In this document: positions 25,796 through 34,733 of the stretch, piece after piece
How the letters are laid out: every line of letters begins with the position of its first letter
How positions within the stretch are numbered: position 1 is the first letter of the stretch
The notes under the pieces: generated by a model
Told to the model about the DNA's origin: nothing
The model's input: only the letters and a program-made list of their open reading frames with translations
The model's database searches: none
Assembly: GCA_937922805.1 (NCBI GenBank)
Contig: CALAJV010000015.1
Span: 124,001-188,000 of the forward strand
From: an uncultured Acidimicrobiales bacterium
Lineage (GTDB): Bacteria > Actinomycetota > Acidimicrobiia > Acidimicrobiales > SZUA-35
Direction of reading: 5' to 3'
DNA length: 64,000 bases
Made by a program: the position numbers and the translations under genes

Positions 25796-25908
25796 TAGAC
25801 ACCCAAGCGTACCGGCTAAGGGCCGAACCCAGGGCTTTGACTCGAGGCTGACCTAACCACTACGCCACAGCCAGCCGCTACGCCAGAGAGGAACACCGCA
25901 GCTAACTG

Positions 25909-26922
25909 CTACGCCGCAGACCGGCGCAGTGCTCGATCGATGAGGCGGCCATCACCAAGCCGGTGACGTAGCTCACGTTCCAGCCCGCCAATGGGATACA
26001 GGTTCTGCGGAGCTCGAGAGTCTTTGTAGGATTCGCTGGCGAACCGAGGGAGCACTCTGGTAATGATGTCAGCTCGCTCGGCGGCGCACGAAGCGTCACC
26101 GAGCCCGGGCAGCTCGATCCGTACTACTCCTGCCATCGGATGGTCGGCTTGGCTGCCGTTCGACGGCAGTTTCATGTACCACGACCAGTTAGACCAGGCC
26201 CCGCCGATCTGAAAAATCGGCGTTCTCTGGCCCGGACTTAGTGAAGCCACAACCGGCTGAAGTCTGGGACTCAGATACTGAACGTGTTGGGTCTTGATAT
26301 AGCCTGCTCCGTTAGGAGCGTCTCGCCGCCCAAGGGGTCCATCAAAAATCACAAGGCCCGGCTCAGTTAACTGCTTAGCCAACTTATGTTCTAGTTCGCT
26401 CATGTGGTTGTGAACCGAAAGATAGATAACTTCATCCTGGCCAAGTTCGTTGGGACTGCTATCGGCCTCATCATGACGATCGAGCTGACGTAGCTCATAG
26501 GTTCCAATGTCGCCAAGCTCGGGGAAAAGCTTGATCGAATCAGCTGACTTCGCTGCGGTGTGCAAACCCCGCTCGACCAGTACTGTCTCAATTTTTGCTT
26601 CAGTCGAGGTACAACGGACCGAACCGGCCGCTACCGAAGCACAAATGCCGAGCTCATGAAACTGATTCGGTTCGTTCTGAGTTCGGCTGTTGTCATCGTT
26701 GTCGTTTGATTGCTTGAGCCACAGCCGGGCGTCAATACGGCGGACACCATCAACGAACGTGACCGCTTCAGGTTCAGCAACTCCTGAATCAGGGTTTACT
26801 ACTTTCCACTCAGCTTCTGGTACCTCGCAGCTGGCATCCACCGGGCGCGATGAGTCAGACAATCCAGCATCACTGGTCGACGACCCATACCCGGGATCCC
26901 AAGCATCAACGACGAACTCCAT
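25909..26922 (-). CDS. nurA: NurA-domain nuclease
   Basis: A 337-residue protein resembling the NurA 5'-3' nuclease, partner of HerA. The opening FVVDAWDPGYGSS and the FVDGVRRIDARLWL segment near residue 57 (conserved Asp-Gly) fit the family. Further marks are LVIFDGPLGRR near the middle and, after GYIKTQHVQYLSP, the GQRTPIFQIGGAWSNWSWYM block. The C-terminal part YPIGGLERELRHRLGD is usual. It is the last gene of herA-sbcD-sbcC-nurA, starting 2 bp after the sbcC stop, which supports translational coupling. In archaea NurA and HerA resect DNA ends together with Mre11-Rad50; the same job is inferred here. Confidence 0.82.
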   Translation of the reverse strand: MEFVVDAWDPGYGSSTSDAGLSDSSRPVDASCEVPEAEWKVVNPDSGVAEPEAVTFVDGVRRIDARLWLKQSNDNDDNSRTQNEPNQFHELGICASVAAGSVRCTSTEAKIETVLVERGLHTAAKSADSIKLFPELGDIGTYELRQLDRHDEADSSPNELGQDEVIYLSVHNHMSELEHKLAKQLTEPGLVIFDGPLGRRDAPNGAGYIKTQHVQYLSPRLQPVVASLSPGQRTPIFQIGGAWSNWSWYMKLPSNGSQADHPMAGVVRIELPGLGDASCAAERADIITRVLPRFASESYKDSRAPQNLYPIGGLERELRHRLGDGRLIDRALRRSAA

Positions 26923-26924
26923 GG

Positions 26925-29378
26925 CTATAACTCAACCAGTTCAACGGTCGAAGATGTTGGACCCTTAGTAACTTCAAACCGAACCGGTAGACGTTCAGCC
27001 AAGTCTCGAACGTGGGTGACGATGCCGATCATTCGGCCGTCAGCTGCCAGCTCCTCGATGGCTGAGGCAACGACATCGAGCGTTTCCGGGTCCAGGGTTC
27101 CGAACCCTTCATCTAGAAACATTGATTCCAAACGGGGAGCATCGATTGGAGCTAACTCGGCGATGGAGTCGGCCAAGGCCAAGGCCAGAGCCAGCGAAGC
27201 CAAAAAAGTTTCGCCTCCAGACAAGGTTCGGACATCTCGGCGCTCATCGGCGTTGTTGTGATCAATAATTGCGAAGTGTCGGTCGGTAACCAGTAAGGAA
27301 TACTGACCAGCTGAAAGCTGGAGCAGACGATCAGTCGCTTTGGTAACAATATTGTCGAGTGCTTCGTTGAGCAGCCATCCTTCGAACCCCGACGCGTCAA
27401 GGTGACTGCCGAGCACTTTGTTCAACTCAGCCTCCTGGCCTAGTCCATCTATTCGGGTTTGCCTGTCTTGGGCTTCGTCTCGGTGCCGCCTTGCCTGATC
27501 AATTTCAGATTGCGTCTTAGTAGTAGCTACCAGTAAGGCATCGAGCAGCTGGGCCGGCGAACCTTTGTCGAATAGTAGGCCGAGTTGCTCGGCAGCTTTA
27601 CTCAACGACGCTTGTTCGAGCCGCAACTCGTCCGCTACTTTTTGTCCGTCGTCAACTATTTGATTTACCCGCGCTTCAAAGCTCCGAACTTTTCCTTCAG
27701 CCCAATCAGCCAGGGTCTGCCAGTTCTCGATTGTTGAATCATCAACGACCGGCGGCGGTTCAAGGTCGGCCAACGTATCTCGGGTTGCGCTGAATGCCAG
27801 GTTGTGTTGCCTTATCTGTGACTGAGCTTGCAGCACCAGAGCTTCAGCTTTGGCGACCTGATCCTGGGCCGAATCCACATGGCTCTGGGCCAGGGTTGCA
27901 GATTCGGCCGACTCCATTGCTGCGTTTCGTTTCACTGTTAATTCATCGATCTGTTCACCAATGACCTTGTCGTCGGCGTAACCCCCGCTGGGCACAGATG
28001 GGTCGTCGGCAAGCAGCGCCTCCAGTTCCGTTCGAGCTTGCAATTGAGTCTTCACGGAACGTCGCCGTTCATTCAGTGCTGCCGCCATATCCGATCGCTT
28101 CTTTTCCCACCCTTTGTATTGTTCGTTCGCATCCGCCAGTGCCGTCTTGGCCAAGCTCAACTCATGGTCAGGGTCATGATCCGGAATTAGGTCAACAGTT
28201 TGGCGACAGAGCGGGCAAGGGTCCCCAATCGAAAGACTAGTCAGCCAATCCGCGGCACTAGCTGTAGTTTGTGCCGCTTCATAGGTCGCCTGCAGCTCAG
28301 CCCGGTTTTGCTCCAGCTCGGCCCCCTCGGCATCGAGAAGCTCCAGGTTCTTGACGAGCTCAGGCTCGTCGACCTCCAGGTCGCTGGCCGCCGATCGCAC
28401 CACCGTCAACCGCTGAAGGCGATCAATAGTGAGGCCGAGATCAGCCAAAATTCCCGACCCGCCTGCCGCCGACTGCTTCAACGTGTCTTGAGCTTCGCTC
28501 AGGAGCGCTTTGGCTTTCAGGTGGTCTTTACTCCGGTCTCGCAGTTGTTGGTCGGCCTCCATGATTTCAGCTGGCACCTCGACCGCGCTCAGCCGACTCA
28601 TAGCTTCAGCGGCTGCTTTGTGTTCCTCTAGCAGTTTTTGTCGTCGATCGACTACCGCTTCCAACCCAATCAAAGCGGCGCTAACGGTCGGGTGGGCCTC
28701 CAGAAGGGCCGCGTGTTTTGCTTCCAACGCAACTAGCTGTTCATCGGTCGGCGCCGGATTTCGTTCCTGCTCGGCGACCAGGACCGATGCTTGCTGATTG
28801 GCCTTCTTCGATTCTGCTCGAGCCGCCTTACCCATCTTGGCGTATATCTCCATGTCAAGCAAACGACGCAACAGCTTCTGACGATTGGCCGGTTCGTCGT
28901 TCAAGAAGTCGGCGAAGGCGCCTTGGGGCAACACAATGGTTCGAGTGAACTGGTTGAAGTCCAGTCCAAGTAACTCAACCACTTTGAGGTTTAGTTCTTT
29001 TACGTTGCCAGCAATCACCTGGCCGGTTTCAACGTCCTCTAGCCGAGCCTCTTTAGTTGAAGCGGACGAGGCCGCATCTGGATCTTTGCTAATTTTGCGG
29101 CGAAGAACCCGAACAGCGACGTACCGTTTCTGCGACACTTCAAAATCAAGCCGCACCTTTGCCTCGCTCGCCAGGGAATGAATAGCGGGAGCGACCTGCT
29201 TTTCTTTCCCGTACCGAGCTACTGAACCGTAGAGGGCAAAGGTCATGGCATCAATTAGGCTCGACTTGCCAGAACCGGTCTGGCCAGTAAACGCAACCAG
29301 ATCTAACCCTTCAAGATCAACAACTGTCGACTCTAGAAACGTTGAGAAACCCCTAATCTCTAGCCGCAGCGGCCTCAT
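26925..29378 (-). CDS. sbcC: Exonuclease subunit SbcC (Rad50-like ATPase)
   Basis: An 817-residue SMC-like ATPase. The Walker A motif GQTGSGKSSLIDAMTFALYG lies near residues 33-52. Long coiled coils flank a zinc-hook motif, GDPCPLCRQTVDL, near residue 395. The C-terminal half has the signature RTLSGGETFLASLALALALA and Walker B MFLDEGFGTLDPETLDVV, then IGIVTHVRDLAERL. With SbcD it forms the Mre11-Rad50-type complex that opens and trims DNA ends and hairpins. The length is shorter than E. coli SbcC (~1050), as in many actinobacteria. It lies between sbcD and nurA in one operon; the 46 bp separating it from sbcD hold short imperfect repeats. Confidence 0.95.
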   Translation of the reverse strand: MRPLRLEIRGFSTFLESTVVDLEGLDLVAFTGQTGSGKSSLIDAMTFALYGSVARYGKEKQVAPAIHSLASEAKVRLDFEVSQKRYVAVRVLRRKISKDPDAASSASTKEARLEDVETGQVIAGNVKELNLKVVELLGLDFNQFTRTIVLPQGAFADFLNDEPANRQKLLRRLLDMEIYAKMGKAARAESKKANQQASVLVAEQERNPAPTDEQLVALEAKHAALLEAHPTVSAALIGLEAVVDRRQKLLEEHKAAAEAMSRLSAVEVPAEIMEADQQLRDRSKDHLKAKALLSEAQDTLKQSAAGGSGILADLGLTIDRLQRLTVVRSAASDLEVDEPELVKNLELLDAEGAELEQNRAELQATYEAAQTTASAADWLTSLSIGDPCPLCRQTVDLIPDHDPDHELSLAKTALADANEQYKGWEKKRSDMAAALNERRRSVKTQLQARTELEALLADDPSVPSGGYADDKVIGEQIDELTVKRNAAMESAESATLAQSHVDSAQDQVAKAEALVLQAQSQIRQHNLAFSATRDTLADLEPPPVVDDSTIENWQTLADWAEGKVRSFEARVNQIVDDGQKVADELRLEQASLSKAAEQLGLLFDKGSPAQLLDALLVATTKTQSEIDQARRHRDEAQDRQTRIDGLGQEAELNKVLGSHLDASGFEGWLLNEALDNIVTKATDRLLQLSAGQYSLLVTDRHFAIIDHNNADERRDVRTLSGGETFLASLALALALADSIAELAPIDAPRLESMFLDEGFGTLDPETLDVVASAIEELAADGRMIGIVTHVRDLAERLPVRFEVTKGPTSSTVELVEL

Positions 29379-29424
29379 TAGAGCTCCCCCATAGCGGTGC
29401 TCTCATAGCGGTAAACCAGCGGTC

Positions 29425-30588
29425 TCATAGCGGTGAACCAGCTTCGGGATCGGCTTCGATAGCCCAGTCATGCAGGCCTTCGAACCGCTTCACTAAGAGC
29501 GGGTCGACAATTCCGCTCTCGGCCAAATAGTCAACGAAAAGCTCTTTAGGGCTAGCCCCTTCGCGCCGTCTCCGAACTACCCGAGTTTCGGTTTGCTCAA
29601 CTCGCACATCGACAACGCCAGCACCGAGCATCGCCCGAACTTCGCTAGCAAGCCCTGCCCGGTTAGGCTCGTCCACTCGAACTCGAAGCCAGGCATCACC
29701 AACATCGTCGGCGTACCCTTCAAGTTGTGACAAGGTTCCAAACAATGTTCGTAGTTGTTTACCTTGGGTCAACGGCACCGGCCGGACCTTCGCTGGTAGT
29801 CCTGGCTCAACATCAACTACGTTCACTTGTTTCACTTGCTCCGCTTCGCCGAAATCGAGCTGAAGCGGCGACCCGCTGTAGTGGATCGAGGTGGCACCAA
29901 GGACTTTTTGGGGACGATGGAGATGCCCGAGCGCTACGTAGTTGGCCGTCGACGGGAATGCGGTAGACGGAATACTGTACTCGTCGGCAATATGGGCCTG
30001 ACGTTCGCCGCCACCGGTAACCCCGCCGACAACGAAGGCATGGGCTAGCACAATGTTGACGCGGTCACCGTCGAAGCCGTCGGTCAGAGTTTCGAGTAGT
30101 GAACGCAACCGGTCTTCGTAGGTCAGTTTGTTTTCGAATCCAGCCTCACCCATCAAGGCATCCACTCGAATGATCGAACGTTGGGAGACGAAGGGAAGGA
30201 GAGCCACTGAAACTGGCGTGCCATCTCTGACCTCAATATCTATGGTTCCACCAAGATCGGGCCTGACTGGGAACGGTCGCATTGTCACGTTAGCCAAGCT
30301 CAACAACGGGGTTAGCGCATCGAACTTTCGGGCGTTGTCATGGTTGCCGGCGATAGTTACAACCGGCGCAATTTTCCCGAGCTGAATCAAGGCATCAGTG
30401 ACGATCTTCTCACTCTCAGGAGAAGGGGCCGCTGTTTCGTAGAAATCACCAGCTACCAGAATTAGATCAACGTGTTCCTCGCTGGCCACCTGTACTATTT
30501 CGGACAACACGGCCCGGTGCTCGTCCGCTCGGCTGTGTCCTCTGATTCCTTTGCCGACATGCCAATCCGAGGTGTGTAGGATTTTCAT
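29425..30588 (-). CDS. sbcD: Exonuclease subunit SbcD (Mre11-like)
   Basis: A 387-residue metallophosphoesterase-fold nuclease. The five phosphodiesterase motifs are visible: KILHTSDWHVGK (DxH), LILVAGDFYETAAPS (GD), TIAGNHDNARKFDAL (GNHD), VLAHAFVVGG and NYVALGHLHRPQ (GHxH). The C-terminal ~110 residues form the capping region (LRVRVDEPNRAGLASEVRAM). It acts with SbcC on double-stranded DNA ends. It starts 10 bp after the herA stop and precedes sbcC, within the herA-sbcD-sbcC-nurA operon. Confidence 0.95.
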   Translation of the reverse strand: MKILHTSDWHVGKGIRGHSRADEHRAVLSEIVQVASEEHVDLILVAGDFYETAAPSPESEKIVTDALIQLGKIAPVVTIAGNHDNARKFDALTPLLSLANVTMRPFPVRPDLGGTIDIEVRDGTPVSVALLPFVSQRSIIRVDALMGEAGFENKLTYEDRLRSLLETLTDGFDGDRVNIVLAHAFVVGGVTGGGERQAHIADEYSIPSTAFPSTANYVALGHLHRPQKVLGATSIHYSGSPLQLDFGEAEQVKQVNVVDVEPGLPAKVRPVPLTQGKQLRTLFGTLSQLEGYADDVGDAWLRVRVDEPNRAGLASEVRAMLGAGVVDVRVEQTETRVVRRRREGASPKELFVDYLAESGIVDPLLVKRFEGLHDWAIEADPEAGSPL

Positions 30589-30597
30589 TGGCGACGG

Positions 30598-32385
30598 CTA
30601 CGGTGCCAGTCCGGCGAAAGGGTCGTCGGCAAGCTCTCCATCATGGCCACCATTGGCAGCTCCATTCCCGGCGACCTTGGCCTTGCCCGCAGTAGATCTC
30701 TTGGCCTCCGCCGGTCGAGTCGCCCACGACGGAAACGGGAATTCCACTAGCAACGGAACTGGCAACCGGGGTTGGGCCATATACATCGACCCTGGTTTAA
30801 GAATCGTTGCTCGTTGTCGAGCCACTGCCGGTAAGAATCCATATTCATCCCGACGAGCCTCTGCTGGATCAAGACGTCCAACCACTCGGATCGCGCTGTT
30901 AGCAACTACCCGTCGCTCAACTTCGCTAGCGGTCTGTTGAGCTCCGATGAGAACGATCCCCAACGAGCGGCCCCGTTCAGCTACATCGAGCAAAATCTCC
31001 TTAATCGGGCTCGATGAATCTCGAGGGGCGTATTTGTTCAGCTCATCAAGAACGACGAATTGCAATGGCTTTGCCACACCGCTGTCTTCTTTGGCCTTGA
31101 ACGCCTGCCGGAGCACAACGCCAACTACGAATCGCTTTGCTCGATCATGCAGGCTATGAATATCGACCACAGTGACCTGGTGGGAGTCAAGATCAAGGGC
31201 ATGTTTGCGGGCATCAGCGATGTCGGCGCGGATCAGATGTTCCATATGAGGGCGGGCTTTGAAAAGACGGCGAATAAAAGCGTTGATCGTGCCGGTTCCA
31301 ACCGCCCTTCCGGTCCACCGCTGATCGGCGGCCTCGTCGGGATCGGCCGGGACCAATTTCTCTTCAATAGCATCGACCAGCTGACCGAAGGTGCGAACCA
31401 AGCTGTCGCCGAGCTTCACTGCCCCTTCATCTGTCGTTGGCAGTTGCGCAAGCTGAGCGGTGACTGATTGAACAACGATTGTGTATTGCTGTCGCTCATC
31501 TTCGGCGTCGGCAAACAAGAACGGCATCAGCTGTTGCTGACAGAAATCGGCGATCGTCCAGAAAAACGGAGCGACGCCAACGCTTCGGGATCCAGTAGCT
31601 GGGGTCGCGCTTGGATCACCTTTGCGGGGCGGGGCCAGAATACCAACATCGCGAAACGGCCCTGCCGTTAATCCCAGCGATTGATATCCGGCTCGGGCGT
31701 CATCGTCGAGCGAACTATTCTCGTGGTCGAGAAAAAGAAGGTCTTCACCCTTGACGTTGAAGATCAGCGCCTTGGTATTCGCAGCATCTGCTCCCAATGC
31801 CCCGGAATGAAACATTGAGTACAACAAGAAGGTCGCATAGCTGGTTTTGGTAGCAACACCGGAAATACCGGAAATATTGATGTGGGCGCCCTTGGTTCCA
31901 TCAATGAAATCGAGATCTAGAAATACTGGCTCTCGAGATCGTGACATTCCGGCTGGCAGTCGCCGTTCCACGGTGTCGAACGAAAGCGCTATCTCTCGCT
32001 CAATGTCTTCGGCTAGCCGAACCGGCGTGCCTGGCAGCGGCGGCAAAAGAACTTCCGGCTCAAACCGGGTCGGCTGAATCAGGGCTGCTTCACTAATTTG
32101 GCCCGGTAACACGCCTTCAGAAATCAAGAACACATCGCTTTGAAAGCTAGCGCCCTCATGACGAGCCCTGACTTGGCTAACCACTCCAAAAATCTTCACT
32201 ACCTGACCGTCAGGTAGCCGCCGGTCCAAGGCGACCACATCGTCTAGCTGAAGGGTTCGATTTTCGGCCACCGCAACCCAGAATTCCAGTGGCGTGGCGT
32301 CGTCCACACCAATAACCTGACCAACATAGGATTGGTCAGCTCTAAGTGAATCGTTCACTGGTAGATCGGATGCAGAAGCCGCCAT
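30598..32385 (-). CDS. herA: HerA-like DNA-translocating ATPase
   Basis: About 595 residues from the ATG at 32385, the first gene of herA-sbcD-sbcC-nurA. The N-terminal ~140 residues are a HAS-barrel-like region (YVGQVIGVDDATPLEFWVAV; DVVALDRRLPDGQVVKIFG). The P-loop reads NISGISGVATKTS, with Thr rather than Gly before the Lys, a deviation from the standard motif. Walker B is LQFVVLDELNKYAPRD, followed by LGIVLIGAQQTASEVERRVV and an Arg-rich DPAEARRDEYGF. These fit the HerA/DUF87 group of FtsK-like hexameric pumps. The frame is open up to 32814, but that part overlaps the SDR gene on the other strand and does not look like protein. In archaea HerA drives NurA-dependent resection. Confidence 0.85.
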   Translation of the reverse strand: MAASASDLPVNDSLRADQSYVGQVIGVDDATPLEFWVAVAENRTLQLDDVVALDRRLPDGQVVKIFGVVSQVRARHEGASFQSDVFLISEGVLPGQISEAALIQPTRFEPEVLLPPLPGTPVRLAEDIEREIALSFDTVERRLPAGMSRSREPVFLDLDFIDGTKGAHINISGISGVATKTSYATFLLYSMFHSGALGADAANTKALIFNVKGEDLLFLDHENSSLDDDARAGYQSLGLTAGPFRDVGILAPPRKGDPSATPATGSRSVGVAPFFWTIADFCQQQLMPFLFADAEDERQQYTIVVQSVTAQLAQLPTTDEGAVKLGDSLVRTFGQLVDAIEEKLVPADPDEAADQRWTGRAVGTGTINAFIRRLFKARPHMEHLIRADIADARKHALDLDSHQVTVVDIHSLHDRAKRFVVGVVLRQAFKAKEDSGVAKPLQFVVLDELNKYAPRDSSSPIKEILLDVAERGRSLGIVLIGAQQTASEVERRVVANSAIRVVGRLDPAEARRDEYGFLPAVARQRATILKPGSMYMAQPRLPVPLLVEFPFPSWATRPAEAKRSTAGKAKVAGNGAANGGHDGELADDPFAGLAP

Positions 32386-32560
32386 GCCACTAAATCTAGA
32401 CGAGTGAAGGCCCAGCTCAGTTGATTTCGCGGCAAAGCACCCGATTGCAACTGCCGCACGGCCCATCTTGCTATTCGCCAGTTGCGACATAGCAGCTGGA
32501 AGACATAAGTTTGGTCTCGCTCCCCCGGGGAGTCCACGAGCGCTGTGAAAGGTAGACACA

Positions 32561-33325
32561 ATGGAATTAGAGGATCGGGTTGCCATCATCACCGGCGGAG
32601 CGGGTGGGATAGGCAGTGCTACAGCCAAGAAGTTTTTGGAACTGGGAGCTCGCGAAGTAACTATCGTTGATCTCGACGCCGACCAGGTTTCTCGTGCCGC
32701 CAAGGAACTTGGGTGTCGAGGCGTAGCCATCGATGTCACCGACGAGACCGCAATTGCAACGCTAGTCGAGGAGACCATCGAACGGTCAGGCCCGATCGAT
32801 TTGTTCTTCTCCAATGCTGGCGCCTCAGCTGGTGGTGGCGTTGATGCATCGAACGCTGACTGGCAGCTGCAATGGGAACTTCATGTGATGGCTCACGTGT
32901 ACGCGGCCCGAGCATGTCTTCCATCGATGACAGCGCGGGGCGAGGGCTACCTTATTCAAACCGCATCAGCAGCTGGACTATTGGCCGCAATCGGGTCAGC
33001 GCCGTATTCGGTTACTAAAGCAGCGTGCATCAAGCTGGCTGAGTGGATATCAATCAACCATGGAGACGACGGGATACGAGTATCGGTTCTTGCCCCTCAG
33101 GGAGTAAATACTGCAATGGCTCCCCGTCAGCTAGGCGATGGGGGAACCGACGGAATCATCGAGGCTTCAACGGTGGCCGATGCCATTGTCGACACCGTTC
33201 GACAGGAGCGCTTCTTCGTACTCCCCCACCCTGAAGTCGCAACCTACGTGCAACGTAAGGCTGAGGACCCTGATCGTTGGCTAACTGGCATGCGTCGACT
33301 CCGAGCCCGTTCCTTAGGTGACTAG
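32561..33325 (+). CDS. Short-chain dehydrogenase/reductase
   Basis: A 254-residue Rossmann-fold oxidoreductase. The cofactor motif is IITGGAGGIGSATAKKFLE, and the Asp at VDLDADQ suggests NAD preference. NAG (FFSNAGASAGG), the catalytic Ser in LIQTASAAGLLA and the YSVTKAAC (YxxxK) motif complete the active site. The C-terminal region VATYVQRKAEDPDRWL resembles SDRs that act in steroid- or lipid-like metabolism, but no substrate can be assigned. The gene is divergent from herA with ~175 bp between the starts. Confidence 0.88.
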   Translation: MELEDRVAIITGGAGGIGSATAKKFLELGAREVTIVDLDADQVSRAAKELGCRGVAIDVTDETAIATLVEETIERSGPIDLFFSNAGASAGGGVDASNADWQLQWELHVMAHVYAARACLPSMTARGEGYLIQTASAAGLLAAIGSAPYSVTKAACIKLAEWISINHGDDGIRVSVLAPQGVNTAMAPRQLGDGGTDGIIEASTVADAIVDTVRQERFFVLPHPEVATYVQRKAEDPDRWLTGMRRLRARSLGD

Positions 33326-33372
33326 CTGCGACTGCGACTTCGTTGGATCTCGTTGCCGGTTAGGTAGCGACG

Positions 33373-34731
33373 CTAGGCCGACGGCAAAGGCAACGTGATG
33401 GTAACCGCCGTGCCGCCACTAGGACCGTCGGCTAGTTCGACGTCGCCCCCATGAGCATCGACAATCGACTTAACAATAGATAGCCCCAATCCTGACCCTG
33501 GCTGTGACCGAGCTTCATCGGTACGATAAAATCGGTCGAAAACTCGAGACTGTTCGGCCGGTGAGATACCGCTACCTCGATCAACCACGACCACCGACCG
33601 GTCCGAGGTGACGGTGACATCAATTGGCGTGTCGACCGGGCTGTACTTGTCGGCGTTTGAGAGAATGTTGCCGACGGCTCGTTCCAAGCTGTCACGATCG
33701 CCCCGAACTGGGACCGACTGGGGAGCACCGAACTCGACCAACCGCCCGGTACGAACCCGAAACCTAGCTACGGATTCGTTGACCACTTCAACTAGGTCAA
33801 GGTCTACGAGCTCCTGGGGAGAAAATCGATCGGTAGCAACATCAACAATCTCGTTTACAAGTTGCGTCAGCTCATTAAGTTCGGCCCTTACGCTGGTAAA
33901 TGTTTGTGCCCGATCTTCGGGGCCCATGTCTGGAGCCAGGGCCAACAAATCGATATTGGCCTTCACACTGGTCAAAGGGGTCCGGAGTTCGTGGGCCGCA
34001 TCTTGAACTAGCTGTTGTTGATGTTGACGGCTATCCGCCAACGTGGCTAGAAGGTTCTCAAAGCCCGAAGCCAAGCGACCAACCTCATCATCGCCTTTTA
34101 CTAGCACCGGCACATCCAGGTTGCCAGTTTCAGCCACCGTATCGACGGTGGTGGCCAACGAACGAAGCGGGCTCGTTATCCGTCGAGCTAACAGCAATCC
34201 AAGCCCAGCGCCGAGCAGGGCCATGACCAAGACGATAGGAACAAGCTGGGACCGGATCAGGCTGATGGCTGAGGACGACTCAGAAAGTTCCCGGGCCACC
34301 TGAACCGCTCCGCCGTCATCGAGGGGTGACGTCAACATCCGGTAGTTGTCACCGTCGATCGAAACCGTTCGCAGGTATGCCTGTGATAGCTCACCGGTGG
34401 CCACGAGACGATCGGTTGCGTCGACCGGAAGGGCGAACCCAGTTGAGATCACCGGCTCTCCGGTTTGGCCGAGCACCTGAACCACAGAATCGGCGTCGAC
34501 TGAATCTTCGCCACCGGAGTTGGCGCTGCGATTATTGTTGCTGATGCGTCGATCAGCATCAGGACGGCCTCGATTTCCTCCGTCGATTTCTTTTGCTCGC
34601 TGTTCAAGAAAGTTGTCAACTTGACTGTTCACGCCGCGCTCGGCCGTTTCAAAAGCGGCGGCTCCAAAAGCAAGAGCAGTCAGCGTGATAAGGCCGACGA
34701 AGGCGGCTGAAAGACGAAAAGCTAAGCTCAT
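33373..34731 (-). CDS. Sensor histidine kinase
   Basis: A 452-residue membrane kinase. The N-terminal hydrophobic segment (SAAFVGLITLTALAFGAAAF) and a second near residues 160-180 (LVPIVLVMALLGAGLGLLLA) enclose a ~130-residue extracytoplasmic sensor domain. A HAMP domain (RRITSPLRSLATTVDTVAET) follows. HisKA has the phospho-His at about residue 246 in DAAHELRTPLTSV. The ATPase domain has NILSNADKYSP, VVVDRGSGISP and GSGLGLSIVKSIV. It is of the MprB/PrrB type common in actinobacteria. The response-regulator gene lies 2 bp upstream, so the two are co-expressed; the signal is unknown. Confidence 0.93.
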   Translation of the reverse strand: MSLAFRLSAAFVGLITLTALAFGAAAFETAERGVNSQVDNFLEQRAKEIDGGNRGRPDADRRISNNNRSANSGGEDSVDADSVVQVLGQTGEPVISTGFALPVDATDRLVATGELSQAYLRTVSIDGDNYRMLTSPLDDGGAVQVARELSESSSAISLIRSQLVPIVLVMALLGAGLGLLLARRITSPLRSLATTVDTVAETGNLDVPVLVKGDDEVGRLASGFENLLATLADSRQHQQQLVQDAAHELRTPLTSVKANIDLLALAPDMGPEDRAQTFTSVRAELNELTQLVNEIVDVATDRFSPQELVDLDLVEVVNESVARFRVRTGRLVEFGAPQSVPVRGDRDSLERAVGNILSNADKYSPVDTPIDVTVTSDRSVVVVDRGSGISPAEQSRVFDRFYRTDEARSQPGSGLGLSIVKSIVDAHGGDVELADGPSGGTAVTITLPLPSA

Positions 34732-34733
34732 CG

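Noticed and set aside
25806..25880. tRNA-like text on the minus strand between the methyltransferase gene and nurA
   Set aside because: GGCTGTGGCGTAGTGG and a GGGTTCGG segment look like tRNA arms, but only about 59 nt lie between the possible acceptor ends and the stems do not close. At most it is a relic.
32386..32814. Upstream extension of the herA frame to 32814
   Set aside because: It overlaps the SDR gene on the other strand, is Ser/Ala-rich without protein-like features, and homology begins only after 32385.
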